Source of the DNA: Modicisalibacter xianhensis
GTDB taxonomy: Bacteria; Pseudomonadota; Gammaproteobacteria; Pseudomonadales; Halomonadaceae
Length of the DNA: 64,000 nt
Direction of reading: 5' to 3'
Assembly: GCF_900113605.1 (NCBI RefSeq)
Contig: NZ_FOPY01000006.1
Location: 84,386 to 148,385, forward strand
Below the pieces are notes generated by a model. The model did no database searches. It saw only the letters and a list, made by a program, of their open reading frames with translations, and was not told the origin of the DNA. A program made the translations under genes and the position numbers. This document shows, piece after piece, positions 8,927 through 18,360 of this stretch (positions are counted from its first letter, which is position 1; each line of letters opens with the position of its first letter).

Positions 8927-10501
8927 TCAGCGATACTCGATCAGCACATTGCCGGTCATGTCGTCGGGGATCGGCTCGCCCATCATGGTCAGCAACGTCG
9001 GCGCGATGTCGCACAGGCGTCCGTCGTCACGCAGCTTGGCCTGGCGGCGGGTGACGTAGACCAGCGGCACCTGGAAAGTGGTGTGCGCGGTCTGCGGATT
9101 GCCGGTCTCCGGGTTGACCATCTGCTCGGCATTGCCGTGATCGGCAGTGACCAGGCATTCGCCACCGGCGCGTTCGATGGCCTCGACGACCCGGCCCAGG
9201 CATGTGTCGACCGCCTCGATGGCCTTGACCGCGGCATCGAAGTCGCCACTGTGGCCAACCATGTCACCGTTGGCGTAGTTGCAGACGACCAGGTCGTACT
9301 TGCCGGCATCGATGGCCGCAACCAGCGTGTCGGTGACCTCGAAGGCGCTCATCTCGGGCTTCTCGTCGTAGGTCTTGACGTCCTTGGGCGAGGGAATCAA
9401 CTCACGGGTCTCGCCGTCGAACTCGGCCTCGCGACCGCCGGAGAAGAAGAACGTCACGTGGGCGTACTTCTCGGTCTCGGCGATACGCAGCTGGGTCATG
9501 CCGCGCTTGGCCACCACTTCGCCCAGGGTATTGTGCAGGTCCACCGGCGGGAAGGCGCACGGCGCGGGGATGTCGGCAGCATATTGGGTCAGCATCACCA
9601 GCCCTTGCGCGGCCAGCCTGGGGCGCGCCTGACGGGTGAAACCGTCGAAATCGTCCTCGACGAAGGCGCGGGTCAGCTCGCGGGCACGGTCGGCACGGAA
9701 GTTCATGAAAATTGCGGCATCGCCATCTTCCATGACTACCGGCTTGCCGGCCGGGCGGATACTGGTGGCGGCCACGAACTCGTCGCTCTCGCCGCGCTCG
9801 TAGGCGGCGTCCAGGCCGGCCTCGGCAGTGTCAGCGCTATGCTCGCCGACGCCCTCGGTGACCACGCGATAGGCCTGCTCGACACGCTCCCAGCGGTTGT
9901 CGCGGTCCATGGCAAAGTAGCGCCCGACGATGGAAGCGACGAAGCCGTGTTCCTTGCCGACCAGCGACGCCAGCTTGGCGTTGGCGCGCTCCAGCGAGGG
10001 TCGGGCGCTCTTGGGGGCGGTGTCGCGTCCATCGAGGAAGGCATGGATGTAGATGCGCTTGGCGCCGCGCTGGGCGGCCAATTCGGCGGCGGCCAGAATA
10101 TGGTCTTCGTGGCTGTGCACGCCGCCGGGCGACAGCAGGCCGAGCAGGTGCACCGCACGGCCTGCCTCGACGGCGGCATCGATCGGCGCGGTCAACGCCT
10201 CGATGCTGGCAAGTTCGCCATCCTCGATGGCCTTGGTGATGCGCGTGAAGTCCTGATAGACGATACGTCCAGCGCCGAGGTTCATGTGGCCGACCTCGGA
10301 GTTGCCCATCTGGCCATCGGGGAGGCCGACATGCTTGCCGTCGGTGTGCAGCAGGCCGCTGGGATAGGTCTGCTCGAGGCGGTCCATGACCGGTGTCCTG
10401 GCGGCGTACACGGCGTTGTGATCCGGGGACTCGTTGTAGCCGTAGCCGTCAAGGATGATCAGTGCCACCGGGCGTGGGCGGGTAGCGGTCGTGTCTGTCA
10501 T
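8927..10501 (-). CDS. gpmI: 2,3-bisphosphoglycerate-independent phosphoglycerate mutase
   Basis: Interconverts 3- and 2-phosphoglycerate in glycolysis using two manganese ions and a phosphoserine intermediate. The 524-residue protein begins with the metal-binding [11 protein letters not shown], has the nucleophile Ser68 in [15 protein letters not shown], and the late metal motif [10 protein letters not shown]. It is slightly longer than the usual 510-515. The ATG at 10501 was chosen because family similarity begins a few residues later; the upstream open frame has none. It is divergent from the rhodanese-secB operon. Confidence 0.95.
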   Translation of the reverse strand: MTDTTATRPRPVALIILDGYGYNESPDHNAVYAARTPVMDRLEQTYPSGLLHTDGKHVGLPDGQMGNSEVGHMNLGAGRIVYQDFTRITKAIEDGELASIEALTAPIDAAVEAGRAVHLLGLLSPGGVHSHEDHILAAAELAAQRGAKRIYIHAFLDGRDTAPKSARPSLERANAKLASLVGKEHGFVASIVGRYFAMDRDNRWERVEQAYRVVTEGVGEHSADTAEAGLDAAYERGESDEFVAATSIRPAGKPVVMEDGDAAIFMNFRADRARELTRAFVEDDFDGFTRQARPRLAAQGLVMLTQYAADIPAPCAFPPVDLHNTLGEVVAKRGMTQLRIAETEKYAHVTFFFSGGREAEFDGETRELIPSPKDVKTYDEKPEMSAFEVTDTLVAAIDAGKYDLVVCNYANGDMVGHSGDFDAAVKAIEAVDTCLGRVVEAIERAGGECLVTADHGNAEQMVNPETGNPQTAHTTFQVPLVYVTRRQAKLRDDGRLCDIAPTLLTMMGEPIPDDMTGNVLIEYR

Positions 10502-10705
10502 TGGGGGCCTCGCTTTGCGGTATCGATAAGTTTCGCCTTGGCGGGGAGATTCCGGTGTCGCGAGGTGGCCTCGCGTGGCGTGATGCGGCCTGTACCGGCG
10601 TCCCTGCTCGGTGTCGCGGCATGCGCTGTCTTGCAGCATCATAACGCACGCAGGTCGCGGGCGTCATAGCCTGCGCGAGTGACGGACGCATCGCCATGGC
10701 TTGTG

Positions 10706-10711
10706 TATACT
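10706..10711 (+). promoter_or_regulatory. -10 box upstream of the rhodanese gene
   Basis: TATACT, one base from the -10 consensus, lies 49 bases before the ATG at 10761. I see no convincing -35 box at 17 bases spacing. Confidence 0.4.
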
Positions 10712-10760
10712 GGGCGCGCCCGAATACAGGGGTAGACCTCAACAAGAGTTATCCGGACCC

Positions 10761-11180
10761 ATGATCGATCAGCTGTTCGAATTCGTGCAGAATCACCCGC
10801 TTCTGGTGGGTGCGTTTCTGATTGTGCTCGTGGCCTGGCTCGCCTACGAGTTCCAGCGCGGCAACCACGGCGTCGACTCCAGCCAGGCCACCTCCCTGGT
10901 CAATCGCGAGGACGGCGTCATCGTCGACATTCGCGATGCCAACGATTTCAAGGCGGGCCACATTGCCGGCGCACGCAACATTCCCCAGAGTCGCCTCGAC
11001 GACCGCATGTCCGAGCTGGACAAGTTCAAGGACAAGCCGGTGATCGTCGTCTGCAAGCATGGCCAGTCGTCGGGACTCGCCGTGGCCAAGCTGACCAAGG
11101 CCGGCTTCAGCCGGGCGGTCAAGCTCAAGGGGGGCATGACCCAGTGGCAGGCCGACAGCCTCCCGGTGGTCAGGAAATAA
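10761..11180 (+). CDS. Membrane-anchored rhodanese-like protein (YibN type)
   Basis: A 139-residue protein with one N-terminal transmembrane helix (about 12-30) and a cytoplasmic rhodanese domain (about 40-135). The predicted catalytic Cys98 sits in VVCKHGQSSG, and the domain ends with KGGMTQWQ, typical of the family. The close homologue YibN lies upstream of secB in many gammaproteobacteria and has been tied to protein export and YidC in E. coli. Here secB follows after 32 bases, which supports the same class. Confidence 0.85.
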   Translation: MIDQLFEFVQNHPLLVGAFLIVLVAWLAYEFQRGNHGVDSSQATSLVNREDGVIVDIRDANDFKAGHIAGARNIPQSRLDDRMSELDKFKDKPVIVVCKHGQSSGLAVAKLTKAGFSRAVKLKGGMTQWQADSLPVVRK

Positions 11181-11212
11181 ACGCACGCAACGCATCGCAT
11201 CTTTAAGGAATC

Positions 11213-11707
11213 ATGAGCATGGCGGAAGACAACAATCAGGCCGCACAGGGCCAGAACCAGCAGCAGCTCCAGTTCTCGCTGCAGCGCATCTACGTCAAGG
11301 ACATCTCCTTCGAGTCGCCGAATTCGCCGGCGGTGTTCCAGCAGCCGTTCAAGCCCAAGGTCGGCCTGGACCTGAACACCTCGAGCGAGCAGGTCGGCGA
11401 AGACCTCTACGAGGTGGTCATCAAGGTCACCGCCCAGGTGTCGCATGCCGAAAGCGGTACTACCTCATTCCTGGTCGAGGTCGAGCAGGCCGGTCTGTTC
11501 CGTATTGCCGGGCTCCAGGGCGAGCAGCTCGATCACACCCTGGGCGCATTCTGCCCCAACGTGCTGTTCCCCTACGCACGTGAGTGCATCGACAACCTGG
11601 TCAATCGTGGCAGCTTCCCTCCGCTGATGCTGGCGCCGGTCAACTTCGAGGCCATGTACGCCCAGAAGAAGCAGCGCCAGGCCGAAGGCAGCGATACGGC
11701 CCAGTAA
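11213..11707 (+). CDS. secB: Protein-export chaperone SecB
   Basis: SecB is a cytosolic tetrameric chaperone that holds presecretory proteins unfolded and hands them to SecA. The 164-residue acidic protein has a Gln-rich N-terminus, then the conserved core LQRIYVKDISFESPNSPAVF and the FCPNVLFPYARECI segment. An AAGGA box precedes the start; the second Met two codons later is an alternative. The stop codon is directly followed by the rsmE ATG, so the two are translationally coupled. Confidence 0.95.
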   Translation: MSMAEDNNQAAQGQNQQQLQFSLQRIYVKDISFESPNSPAVFQQPFKPKVGLDLNTSSEQVGEDLYEVVIKVTAQVSHAESGTTSFLVEVEQAGLFRIAGLQGEQLDHTLGAFCPNVLFPYARECIDNLVNRGSFPPLMLAPVNFEAMYAQKKQRQAEGSDTAQ

Positions 11708-12445
11708 ATGACAAGCGACCTGTCAGGACCGCGCATCCATGTCGACACCGAGTTGGCCGCCGATACCGAGCTGACCCTGCCCGAAGGGGCGGCGCGCCAT
11801 GTCGCGGCCGTCCTGCGCCTGCGTGAGGGCGCGACGCTGACGCTGTTCGACGGTCGCGGCCACGAGGCCGCGGCCGTCATCGTCGAGGCCACCCGCAAGC
11901 GGGTGGTGGCGCGTGTCGACAAGGTCGTGCTCGGGCGCAGCGAGTCGCCGCTGGCCGTCCACCTGGGCCAGGCGATCTCCAAGGGCGATCGCATGGACTA
12001 TGCCATCCAGAAAGCCGTGGAACTGGGCGTGGCGGCGATCACGCCGTTGTATACCGAACACGGCGACGTGCGCCTCAAGGGCGAGCGCGAGGCCAGGAAA
12101 CTGGCCCACTGGCAGGGCGTGGCTATCAGTGCCTGCGAGCAGTGCGGGCGGGCCACCGTGCCGACCGTGCATGCCCCGCAGTCGCTGGGGGCCTGGCTGC
12201 AGGCACGCGACGAGGCCCTGCGCCTGGTGCTGCATCCGGCCACCGAGTCTATCTGGCAGGCGGCTGAAAGCGTGGCCTGTGCCGCGTTGCTGATCGGTCC
12301 CGAAGGCGGGCTCTCCGCCCCGGAAGTCGAACAGGCCGGTCAGGCCGGTTTCATGTCATTGACCCTCGGCCCGCGTGTCCTGCGCACCGAGACGGCGCCG
12401 GTCGTTGCGTTGACGCTGTTGCAGCATCACTTCGGCGATCTTTGA
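11708..12445 (+). CDS. rsmE: 16S rRNA m3U1498 methyltransferase RsmE
   Basis: Methylates N3 of U1498 in the 30S subunit using S-adenosylmethionine. The 245-residue protein shows an N-terminal PUA-like region and the C-terminal SPOUT knot with the signature IGPEGGLSAPEVEQA and LGPRVLRTETA, both typical of RsmE. It starts at the base after the secB stop. A copy beside gshB is common in gammaproteobacteria, and gshB does lie two genes downstream here. Confidence 0.95.
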   Translation: MTSDLSGPRIHVDTELAADTELTLPEGAARHVAAVLRLREGATLTLFDGRGHEAAAVIVEATRKRVVARVDKVVLGRSESPLAVHLGQAISKGDRMDYAIQKAVELGVAAITPLYTEHGDVRLKGEREARKLAHWQGVAISACEQCGRATVPTVHAPQSLGAWLQARDEALRLVLHPATESIWQAAESVACAALLIGPEGGLSAPEVEQAGQAGFMSLTLGPRVLRTETAPVVALTLLQHHFGDL

Positions 12446-12503
12446 GCAGTCGTCCTACGCTTAGCGCAAACCACGTCACTTCATCTTTTCAGGAACTCTG
12501 GCC

Positions 12504-13190
12504 ATGGCTCGCAACTCTCATGGGCGCAGTGCCGATGGACCGTTGGTCTCCGTCGGTGAGGTCGCTTATCTCACGGTGGTAACGGTCAACGAGACCGGCG
12601 CCTTTCTGGACTGGGGTGGCCCCAAGGACCTGCTGCTGCCCTACGGCGAGCAGCGCTTCCGGCCCGATCCCGGCAAGCGCGTGCTGATCATGGTGAGCGA
12701 GGATGCCCAAGGGCGGCCGATTGCTTCGATGCGTCTCGACCGTTTCCTGCGCGATGCCGCCGAAGGGCTGGCGCCGGGCGACCAGGTCGAGCTGATCGTC
12801 GCCGAGCGCACCGACCTGGGCTACAAGGCGGTGGTCGATCATCGTTACTGGGGCTTGCTTTATCACGATGCCGTGACCCAGCCGCTGCGTCGCGGCCAGC
12901 GCCTGACCGGCTACGTGCAGCGGGTGCGCGACGATGATCGCCTGGACCTGGCGCTGATGCCGCCGGGCGAGGCCCGTCTGGACGTGGTGGGTGACAAGGT
13001 GCTGACTGCGTTGCGCGAGAGCGGTGGCTACCTGCCGCTGGGCGACAAGAGTTCGCCCGAGGCGATCAAGGCTCGGCTCGGCGTCAGCAAGAGTGCCTTC
13101 AAGCAGGCCATTGGCCGTCTCTACAAGCGTCGCCTGATCGTCATCGAGGATGGCGGCATCCGTCGCCAGTTCGACACACGCAACGACTGA
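12504..13190 (+). CDS. S1-domain RNA-binding protein, CvfB-like
   Basis: A 228-residue protein with S1-type beta-barrel sequence in the N-terminal two thirds (VVTVNETGAFLDWGGPKDLLLPYGEQ, then a second weaker repeat around residues 90-150) and a C-terminal winged-helix segment with LGVSKSAFKQAIGRLYKRRLI. This is the layout of CvfB/YitL proteins, which bind RNA and affect virulence-factor expression in staphylococci. It is shorter than the usual 280 residues, which suggests one S1 repeat fewer. Cellular role in this organism is unknown. Confidence 0.75.
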   Translation: MARNSHGRSADGPLVSVGEVAYLTVVTVNETGAFLDWGGPKDLLLPYGEQRFRPDPGKRVLIMVSEDAQGRPIASMRLDRFLRDAAEGLAPGDQVELIVAERTDLGYKAVVDHRYWGLLYHDAVTQPLRRGQRLTGYVQRVRDDDRLDLALMPPGEARLDVVGDKVLTALRESGGYLPLGDKSSPEAIKARLGVSKSAFKQAIGRLYKRRLIVIEDGGIRRQFDTRND

Positions 13191-13275
13191 CCGGTGGCCG
13201 AGTCTTCGGCCTTGGTCCCGTTCAGCGTGCTGCGTCATACTGCGCCCATCGTTCTACAGCCATGGAAACCCAACC

Positions 13276-14235
13276 ATGAGTCAATCCGCTCTCAAGATCG
13301 GCGTGGTGATGGATCCCATCGGGGCCATCGCCTACAAGAAGGACACCACCATGGCCATGCTGTGGGCCGCCCAGGATCGGGGCTGGTCGCTGCATTACAT
13401 GGAACAGGAAGACTTGTTCCTGGCCGATGGCCGCGCCATGGCGCGCATGCGTGACCTGACGGTCTACCGTGATCCGGATAGCTGGTATGCGCTGGGCGAG
13501 CCAACCTCACGGGCCCTGGCCGAGCTCGACGTGGTCCTGATGCGCAAGGACCCGCCCGTCGATACCCAGTTTCTCAACGCGGTCCACCTGCTGGGCTTCG
13601 CCGAGCGCGAGGGCGTGCTGGTGGTCAACCCCACCCGCGCGCTGCTGGAATGCAACGAGAAGCTGTTCGCCCAGCAGTTCCCGCAGTGCAGCGTGCCGAC
13701 CACGGTATCGAGCAACGAGAAGGTGCTGCGCGCCTTTCACGCCGAGCATGGCGATGTGATCTTCAAGCCGCTGGATGGCATGGGCGGTACCGGAATCTTC
13801 CATGTGCGTCCGGAAGGCCGCAATCTGGGCGCCATCATCGAAATGCTCACCGAGCGTGGCCAGCGCCAGATCATGGCCCAGCGCTACATCCCCGAGATCA
13901 GTGCCGGCGACACGCGCATTCTGCTCATCGACGGCGAGCCGGTACCCTATGGCCTGGCACGCGTGCCGATGGCCGGCGAGACCCGTGGCAACCTGGCGGC
14001 GGGCGGGCGTGGCGTCAGCCGCGAGCTGACCGAGCGCGACCTGTGGCTGGTCGAGCAGGTCAGGCCGGCCATCAAGGAGAAGGGGCTGATGTTCGTCGGC
14101 CTCGACGTGATCGGTGATTACATCACCGAGATCAACGTCACCAGCCCGACCTGCGTGCGCGAGATCGACGATCAGCGTGGCACCGACATCGCCGGCCTGC
14201 TGATGGACGCTATCGTGCGTCGGCTGGGCGTGTAG
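13276..14235 (+). CDS. gshB: Glutathione synthetase
   Basis: An ATP-grasp ligase that joins glycine to gamma-glutamylcysteine, the last step of glutathione synthesis. The 319-residue protein starts KIGVVMDPIGAIAYKKDTTMAML, has the ATP-binding region DVIFKPLDGMGGTGIF near the middle and the metal-binding EINVTSPTCVREID near the C-terminus. The ATG at 13276 was chosen because it matches the family's N-terminus and length (E. coli 316); the open frame before it has no similarity. tonB follows after 13 bases. Confidence 0.96.
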   Translation: MSQSALKIGVVMDPIGAIAYKKDTTMAMLWAAQDRGWSLHYMEQEDLFLADGRAMARMRDLTVYRDPDSWYALGEPTSRALAELDVVLMRKDPPVDTQFLNAVHLLGFAEREGVLVVNPTRALLECNEKLFAQQFPQCSVPTTVSSNEKVLRAFHAEHGDVIFKPLDGMGGTGIFHVRPEGRNLGAIIEMLTERGQRQIMAQRYIPEISAGDTRILLIDGEPVPYGLARVPMAGETRGNLAAGGRGVSRELTERDLWLVEQVRPAIKEKGLMFVGLDVIGDYITEINVTSPTCVREIDDQRGTDIAGLLMDAIVRRLGV

Positions 14236-14248
14236 GCAGGACACTCGC

Positions 14249-15166
14249 ATGGCCGTATCGCCGGGCAGCGTCATGCGTCATGTGCCGGTCGGGCATCGAT
14301 ATCGGCAGCTGGCGGCCTGGGCCGTGGCGCTGGGGCTGCATGCGCTGGTCATCGCCGGGCTGGCCGGCTGGCAGATCGACAGCGAGAGGGTGTCGCGCGA
14401 GCCGACCAGCCTCGACGTGGTGCTGGTCACCCAACCCTCCGTCGACCCCGGCGCGGCCCAGGCCATTGCCGAGGCCAACCAGCAGGCCATACGCCGCGAA
14501 CGGGCAGTCACCAAGCCCGATCAGCCGGCGGCCCCACCAACGCCTGTCGAGGCACCGGCCCCGTCATCGCCTACGGTGCCTGACGAACCGGTGTCACCGC
14601 CAGCTAGCGAGGCGCCGGACGACCCGCCGGCGCCACCCGTACCCGACACTCCGCCACGTGCCGAGCCCGTCGACGAGCCGGCCTCACCGCCTGCTCCATC
14701 GCAGCCCCAGGCACCGGCCGAACCGTCCAAGGCGGGGGCTGCCCCCAGTGGCCAGGCCCTGCTCGCCCAGGCGACATCGAGCATTCGCCAGCGCAGTTTC
14801 GAGGCCGCTCCCGCGACCGATACGACCGGCGACCGCGTCCAGCAGGCCGCGCGGCGTGCCGCCGAGGCGCGCTATGTTGCCGACTGGACGCGGCGCGTCG
14901 AGACCTACGGCAACCGCGTCTATCCGGCACCGTCGCATCTGGAAGGCCAGTTGCGCATCCGGGTGGTGATTGATAGTGGCGGTCAGGTACGCCAGGCAGA
15001 GGTGATACACTCATCAGGGTACCCCGAACTCGACCAGGCCGCGCTGAAGACGATCCGGGGAGCGGCGCCCTACCGGCCCTTCGATCGCGGCATGGGCGAC
15101 CGCGACTCGCTGACCATCACGCGGGTGTGGCGTTTCGGTAAAGGGAATAACTTCGGCGTGCGTTGA
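14249..15166 (+). CDS. tonB: TonB-family energy transducer
   Basis: Couples the proton motive force of the ExbB/ExbD complex to outer-membrane receptors. The 305-residue protein has one N-terminal membrane helix (about 25-42), a long periplasmic Pro/Ala-rich spacer (about 85-165), and a C-terminal TonB domain (about 215-300) containing YPAPSHLEGQLRIRVVIDSGG and SSGYPELDQAALKTIRGAAPYRPF. Placement between gshB and yqgE is conserved in pseudomonads and relatives. Which receptors it serves cannot be told from this window; exbBD are not nearby. Confidence 0.88.
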   Translation: MAVSPGSVMRHVPVGHRYRQLAAWAVALGLHALVIAGLAGWQIDSERVSREPTSLDVVLVTQPSVDPGAAQAIAEANQQAIRRERAVTKPDQPAAPPTPVEAPAPSSPTVPDEPVSPPASEAPDDPPAPPVPDTPPRAEPVDEPASPPAPSQPQAPAEPSKAGAAPSGQALLAQATSSIRQRSFEAAPATDTTGDRVQQAARRAAEARYVADWTRRVETYGNRVYPAPSHLEGQLRIRVVIDSGGQVRQAEVIHSSGYPELDQAALKTIRGAAPYRPFDRGMGDRDSLTITRVWRFGKGNNFGVR

Positions 15167-15180
15167 CGCCCAGGAGGCAC

Positions 15181-15738
15181 ATGCAAAGCTTGCGCAACCA
15201 TTTCTTGCTGGCGATGCCTCACCTAGAGGACCCCAATTTTGCCGGCAGTCTCAGTTACCTGTGCGACCATGACGAAAACGGCACCATGGGCATCATCGTC
15301 AACCATCCGCTGGAACTGACGCTCGATGTGCTGCTCGAACAGGTCGACATCGATGCCGACGAGTGCCCGGTACGCGACACGCCGGTGTACTACGGTGGGC
15401 CGACCCACAAGGACCGTGGCTTCATTCTTCATCGCGGCAGCAGCGAGCCGTGGGACTCGAGCATCCAGGTGGCCGACGACGTGGCATTGACCACCTCGAT
15501 GGACATGCTGCATGCCCTGGCCACCGGCATGGGGCCCGACACCTTCATGATCTGCCTGGGCTGCTGCGGCTGGGAGGCCGGTCAGCTCGAGAACGAACTC
15601 AAGGAGAATACCTGGCTGACCGTCGAGGCCCGTCCCGACATTCTTTTCGACCTGCCCCCGGAGCAGCGCCTGAATGCCGCCGCGGGCATTCTGGGCGTCG
15701 ACCTGAACCTGCTCACCAGCCAGATCGGGCACAGTTGA
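15181..15738 (+). CDS. yqgE: UPF0301 family protein YqgE/AlgH
   Basis: A 185-residue UPF0301 protein. The start is fixed by AGGAGG four bases before the ATG at 15181. The conserved N-terminus NHFLLAMPHLEDPNFAGSLSYLCDH and the GPVL-like GGPTHKDRGFILH segment are clear. The Pseudomonas homologue AlgH was reported as a regulator of alginate production, though the biochemical activity is unknown. Its stop overlaps the ruvX start. Confidence 0.9.
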   Translation: MQSLRNHFLLAMPHLEDPNFAGSLSYLCDHDENGTMGIIVNHPLELTLDVLLEQVDIDADECPVRDTPVYYGGPTHKDRGFILHRGSSEPWDSSIQVADDVALTTSMDMLHALATGMGPDTFMICLGCCGWEAGQLENELKENTWLTVEARPDILFDLPPEQRLNAAAGILGVDLNLLTSQIGHS

Positions 15739-16187
15739 TGGCTGGGGCGGGACAACGGCTGATCCTGGCCTTCGACTTCGGTACGCGGCGCATCGGCGTG
15801 GCGGTGGGCAACGAACTGCTGGCCAGCGCCTCGGCGCTGGACCCGCTGCCGGCGCGTGACGGCATTCCCGACTGGAACGTGGTGACACGATTGGTCGAGG
15901 AGTGGCGGCCGGACCTGTTCGTGGTCGGGCTGCCGCTCAACATGGACGGCAGCGAGTCCGAGATGAGCCTGCGGGCCCGCAAGTTCGGCAAGCGACTCTT
16001 CGGGCGCTATGGCAAGCCTTGCGAGATGGCAGACGAGCGTGGTTCGACGTCCGAGGCCAAGACCATCGCCCGGGAGGCCGGGCATCGCGGCAACTACCGC
16101 GAAGAGGGCGTCGATGGCCTGGCCGCCCAGTTGATCCTCGAGGGCTGGTTTGCACGCAACGAAGGGTTGCCGTCGCGTCACGAGTGA
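15738..16187 (+). CDS. ruvX: Pre-16S rRNA nuclease / Holliday-junction resolvase-like RuvX
   Basis: A 149-residue RNase H-fold protein of the YqgF family, involved in 16S rRNA 5' end maturation and possibly in Holliday-junction processing. Visible are LAFDFGTRRIGVAVGN with the first catalytic Asp, FVVGLPLNMDGSES, and MADERGSTSEA with the second acidic pair. Most relatives read DER-L-T/S-T, so the Gly-Ser-Thr variant is slightly unusual. The ATG overlaps the yqgE stop by one base. pyrB ends 7 bases beyond, on the opposite strand. Confidence 0.92.
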   Translation: MAGAGQRLILAFDFGTRRIGVAVGNELLASASALDPLPARDGIPDWNVVTRLVEEWRPDLFVVGLPLNMDGSESEMSLRARKFGKRLFGRYGKPCEMADERGSTSEAKTIAREAGHRGNYREEGVDGLAAQLILEGWFARNEGLPSRHE

Positions 16188-16194
16188 CCGCGAC

Positions 16195-17226
16195 TCAGAA
16201 CTCGCGGTCGTCCACGCCTAACTTTCTGGGCACGAACCACCTCACGTCGCGCAGGTCCTTCTCGATCTGGTCCTCGACCTCGAGCAGCGTGGCGAAGATC
16301 GCCATGCGCACGGGTATGCCGTTGTCGGTCTGGCGGAATATCGCCAGACGCGGGTCACCGTTGAGATCCACGTTGAGATCGTTGGCGCCCGGGCGGCTGT
16401 CGCGCGGCAGCGGGTGCATGACGATGGTGGTGTCGTTGCAGCGCTGGTCGAGGAAGGCGCGGTCGATGGTGAAGTCCTGCGACACGCCCGAGAAGCTTTC
16501 CATCATCTCCTCGGTGAAGCGCTCCTTCTGGATGCGGGTGGTATAGATCACATCGAGGTCGCTGAAATCGCTGGCCAGACTCTCGCGCAGCTCGACCCGG
16601 TGCCCGCGCGAGGCCACCAGATCGACGAGGTGGCTGGGCATCTCCAGCCCGGGCGGCGACACCAGGGTGATGCGCATCGGCGCGTAGAGCGACAGCAGCT
16701 TGATCAGCGAGTGCACGGTGCGCCCGTATTTCAGGTCGCCGGTCAGCAGCAGGTGAGCGCCGGCCAGCGTCTTGCCCAACCGGGTGAATTCCTTGTCGAT
16801 GGTGTACAGGTCGAGCAGCGCCTGGCTGGGGTGCTCGCCGGGGCCATCGCCGCCGTTGATCACCGGCACGTTGGTGGCCTGGGCGAATTCGGCCACCGAG
16901 CCCTGGTCGGGGTGGCGCATGACAATGGCATCACAGTAGCCGCTCATCACCCGGCTGGTGTCGTAGAGCGACTCGCCCTTGGCCATCGACGAGAAGGTGA
17001 AGCCGGTGGTGTCGCAGACGCTACCCCCCAGGCGGCAGAAGGCAGCATGGAAGCTGACGCGGGTACGGGTGCTGGCCTCGAAGAACAGGTTGCCGAGCAC
17101 GGCGCCCTCCAGGACCCGGGTAACCTTGCGACGCTGGGCGATCGGCTCCATGCGGCTGGCGACGCGCAGCAGGTGGTCGACGTGATCGCGGGACAGGGAA
17201 TCGACGGAGAGCAGGTGGGAACTCAT
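16195..17226 (-). CDS. pyrB: Aspartate carbamoyltransferase catalytic chain
   Basis: Catalyses the first committed step of pyrimidine synthesis, carbamoyl phosphate plus aspartate. The 343-residue protein shows the carbamoyl-phosphate site Ser52-Thr-Arg-Thr-Arg56 (FFEASTRTRVSFH), GEHPSQALLDLYTI, and HPLPR in VMHPLPRDSRPG. No regulatory pyrI gene is adjacent and no dihydroorotase-like pyrC follows, unlike the pseudomonad pyrR-pyrB-pyrC order next to ruvX. The ATG at 17226 gives the family N-terminus; the frame stays open far upstream with no similarity. Confidence 0.93.
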   Translation of the reverse strand: MSSHLLSVDSLSRDHVDHLLRVASRMEPIAQRRKVTRVLEGAVLGNLFFEASTRTRVSFHAAFCRLGGSVCDTTGFTFSSMAKGESLYDTSRVMSGYCDAIVMRHPDQGSVAEFAQATNVPVINGGDGPGEHPSQALLDLYTIDKEFTRLGKTLAGAHLLLTGDLKYGRTVHSLIKLLSLYAPMRITLVSPPGLEMPSHLVDLVASRGHRVELRESLASDFSDLDVIYTTRIQKERFTEEMMESFSGVSQDFTIDRAFLDQRCNDTTIVMHPLPRDSRPGANDLNVDLNGDPRLAIFRQTDNGIPVRMAIFATLLEVEDQIEKDLRDVRWFVPRKLGVDDREF

Positions 17227-17424
17227 CGCAGCGGCCTCGGCATGACGGTGGCAACGGAATCGGGGGCTAGTGTAACCGTCCTGGCCGCTGACAGCACGGT
17301 GAGACGCCTCCGGCTTCGCTTGTCGCCGCCGAAGACGCTCTTCTATCTTCAGTAGGTCATGCGTCACCGGCGCCGAAGGAAAGTGGCGCTTTTTCCCATC
17401 AGTGCAACACAGGAGTGAATGCAC

Positions 17425-18276
17425 ATGGCCGATGAAAAGTTTCCTCCCCAGCATCAGCAACAGCCCGGCGATGAATACGAGATGCAGCCGGAGCCCGAGT
17501 TCATCCGCGCCAGCTACCGCGGTGCCGACAAGCTCAAGGACAAGGTGGCGTTGATCACCGGTGGCGACAGCGGTATCGGACGTGCCGTGGCCGTGCATTA
17601 TGCGCGTGAAGGTGCCGATTGCGTGCTGGTCTATCTCGACGAGGATCGCGACGCCGAGGACACCAAGGCGCTGGTCGAGGCGGAAGGGCGCCGCTGTGAA
17701 CTGATCAAGGGCGACGTCGGCGATCCGGCATTCTGTCGCGAGACCGTCGACAAGGCGCTGCAGACATTCGGCAAGCTCAACATCCTGGTCAACAATGCCG
17801 CCGAACAGCACAACTGGGACGACATCACCCAGATTCCCGACGAGCAGCTCACGCGGACCTTCCAGACCAATATCTTCAGTCACTTCTACATGATCAAGTC
17901 GGTCCTGCCGCACCTGCACGAGGGTGATTCGATCATCGGCACCTCGTCGGTCAATGCCTTCAAGGGCAATCCCTCGTTGATCGATTACAGTGCCACCAAG
18001 GGGGCCATCCAGGGCCTGGTGCGCTCACTGGCCACACCGCTGGCCAGCAAGGGTATCCGCATCAATGCCGTGGCGCCCGGCCCGGTCTGGACGCCGCTGA
18101 TCCCGGCCACGTTCCCCGAGGAGAAAGTCGAAAGCTTCGGAGGACAGGTGCCCATGGATCGCGCCGGCCAGCCCAGCGAGATCGGGCCGGCCTATGTCTA
18201 TCTGGCCTGCGAGGAGTCCTCCTACATGTCGGGCCAGACCCTGCACCTCAATGGCGGTGTGGTGCTCAATACCTAA
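17425..18276 (+). CDS. SDR family oxidoreductase (YghA/YdaD-like)
   Basis: A 283-residue short-chain dehydrogenase with an NAD(P)-binding Rossmann fold (TGGDSGIGRAVA near residues 45-56), the structural NNAAEQHNW motif, and the catalytic Tyr-x3-Lys in YSATKGA near 187-191. The roughly 40-residue N-terminal tail rich in Gln, Pro and Glu is typical of the YghA/YdaD group, often linked to general stress. An AGGAG box is 9 bases before this ATG; another ATG six bases upstream is too close to it. Substrate unknown. Confidence 0.88.
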   Translation: MADEKFPPQHQQQPGDEYEMQPEPEFIRASYRGADKLKDKVALITGGDSGIGRAVAVHYAREGADCVLVYLDEDRDAEDTKALVEAEGRRCELIKGDVGDPAFCRETVDKALQTFGKLNILVNNAAEQHNWDDITQIPDEQLTRTFQTNIFSHFYMIKSVLPHLHEGDSIIGTSSVNAFKGNPSLIDYSATKGAIQGLVRSLATPLASKGIRINAVAPGPVWTPLIPATFPEEKVESFGGQVPMDRAGQPSEIGPAYVYLACEESSYMSGQTLHLNGGVVLNT

Positions 18277-18304
18277 ACCTGCAGGGCAAGGTTGGAAAAC
18301 GCAT

Positions 18305-18336
18305 CGGCCCCGGCAAGCGTGGGCTTGCCGGGGCCG
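18305..18336. terminator. Bidirectional hairpin between the SDR gene and the IclR gene
   Basis: A 14-bp GC-rich perfect inverted repeat (18305-18318 with 18323-18336, loop GTGG) lies between two convergent genes. It lacks a clear U-tract on either strand. Confidence 0.65.
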
Positions 18337-18360
18337 ACATGCAATCGGAAGCCTCGCCGC

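Noticed and set aside
9083..10669. A 528-codon plus-strand reading frame opposite gpmI
   Set aside because: It is the antisense shadow of a clear gpmI gene. GC-rich third positions create long open antisense frames throughout this window, for example opposite puuD, ctp and dxs.
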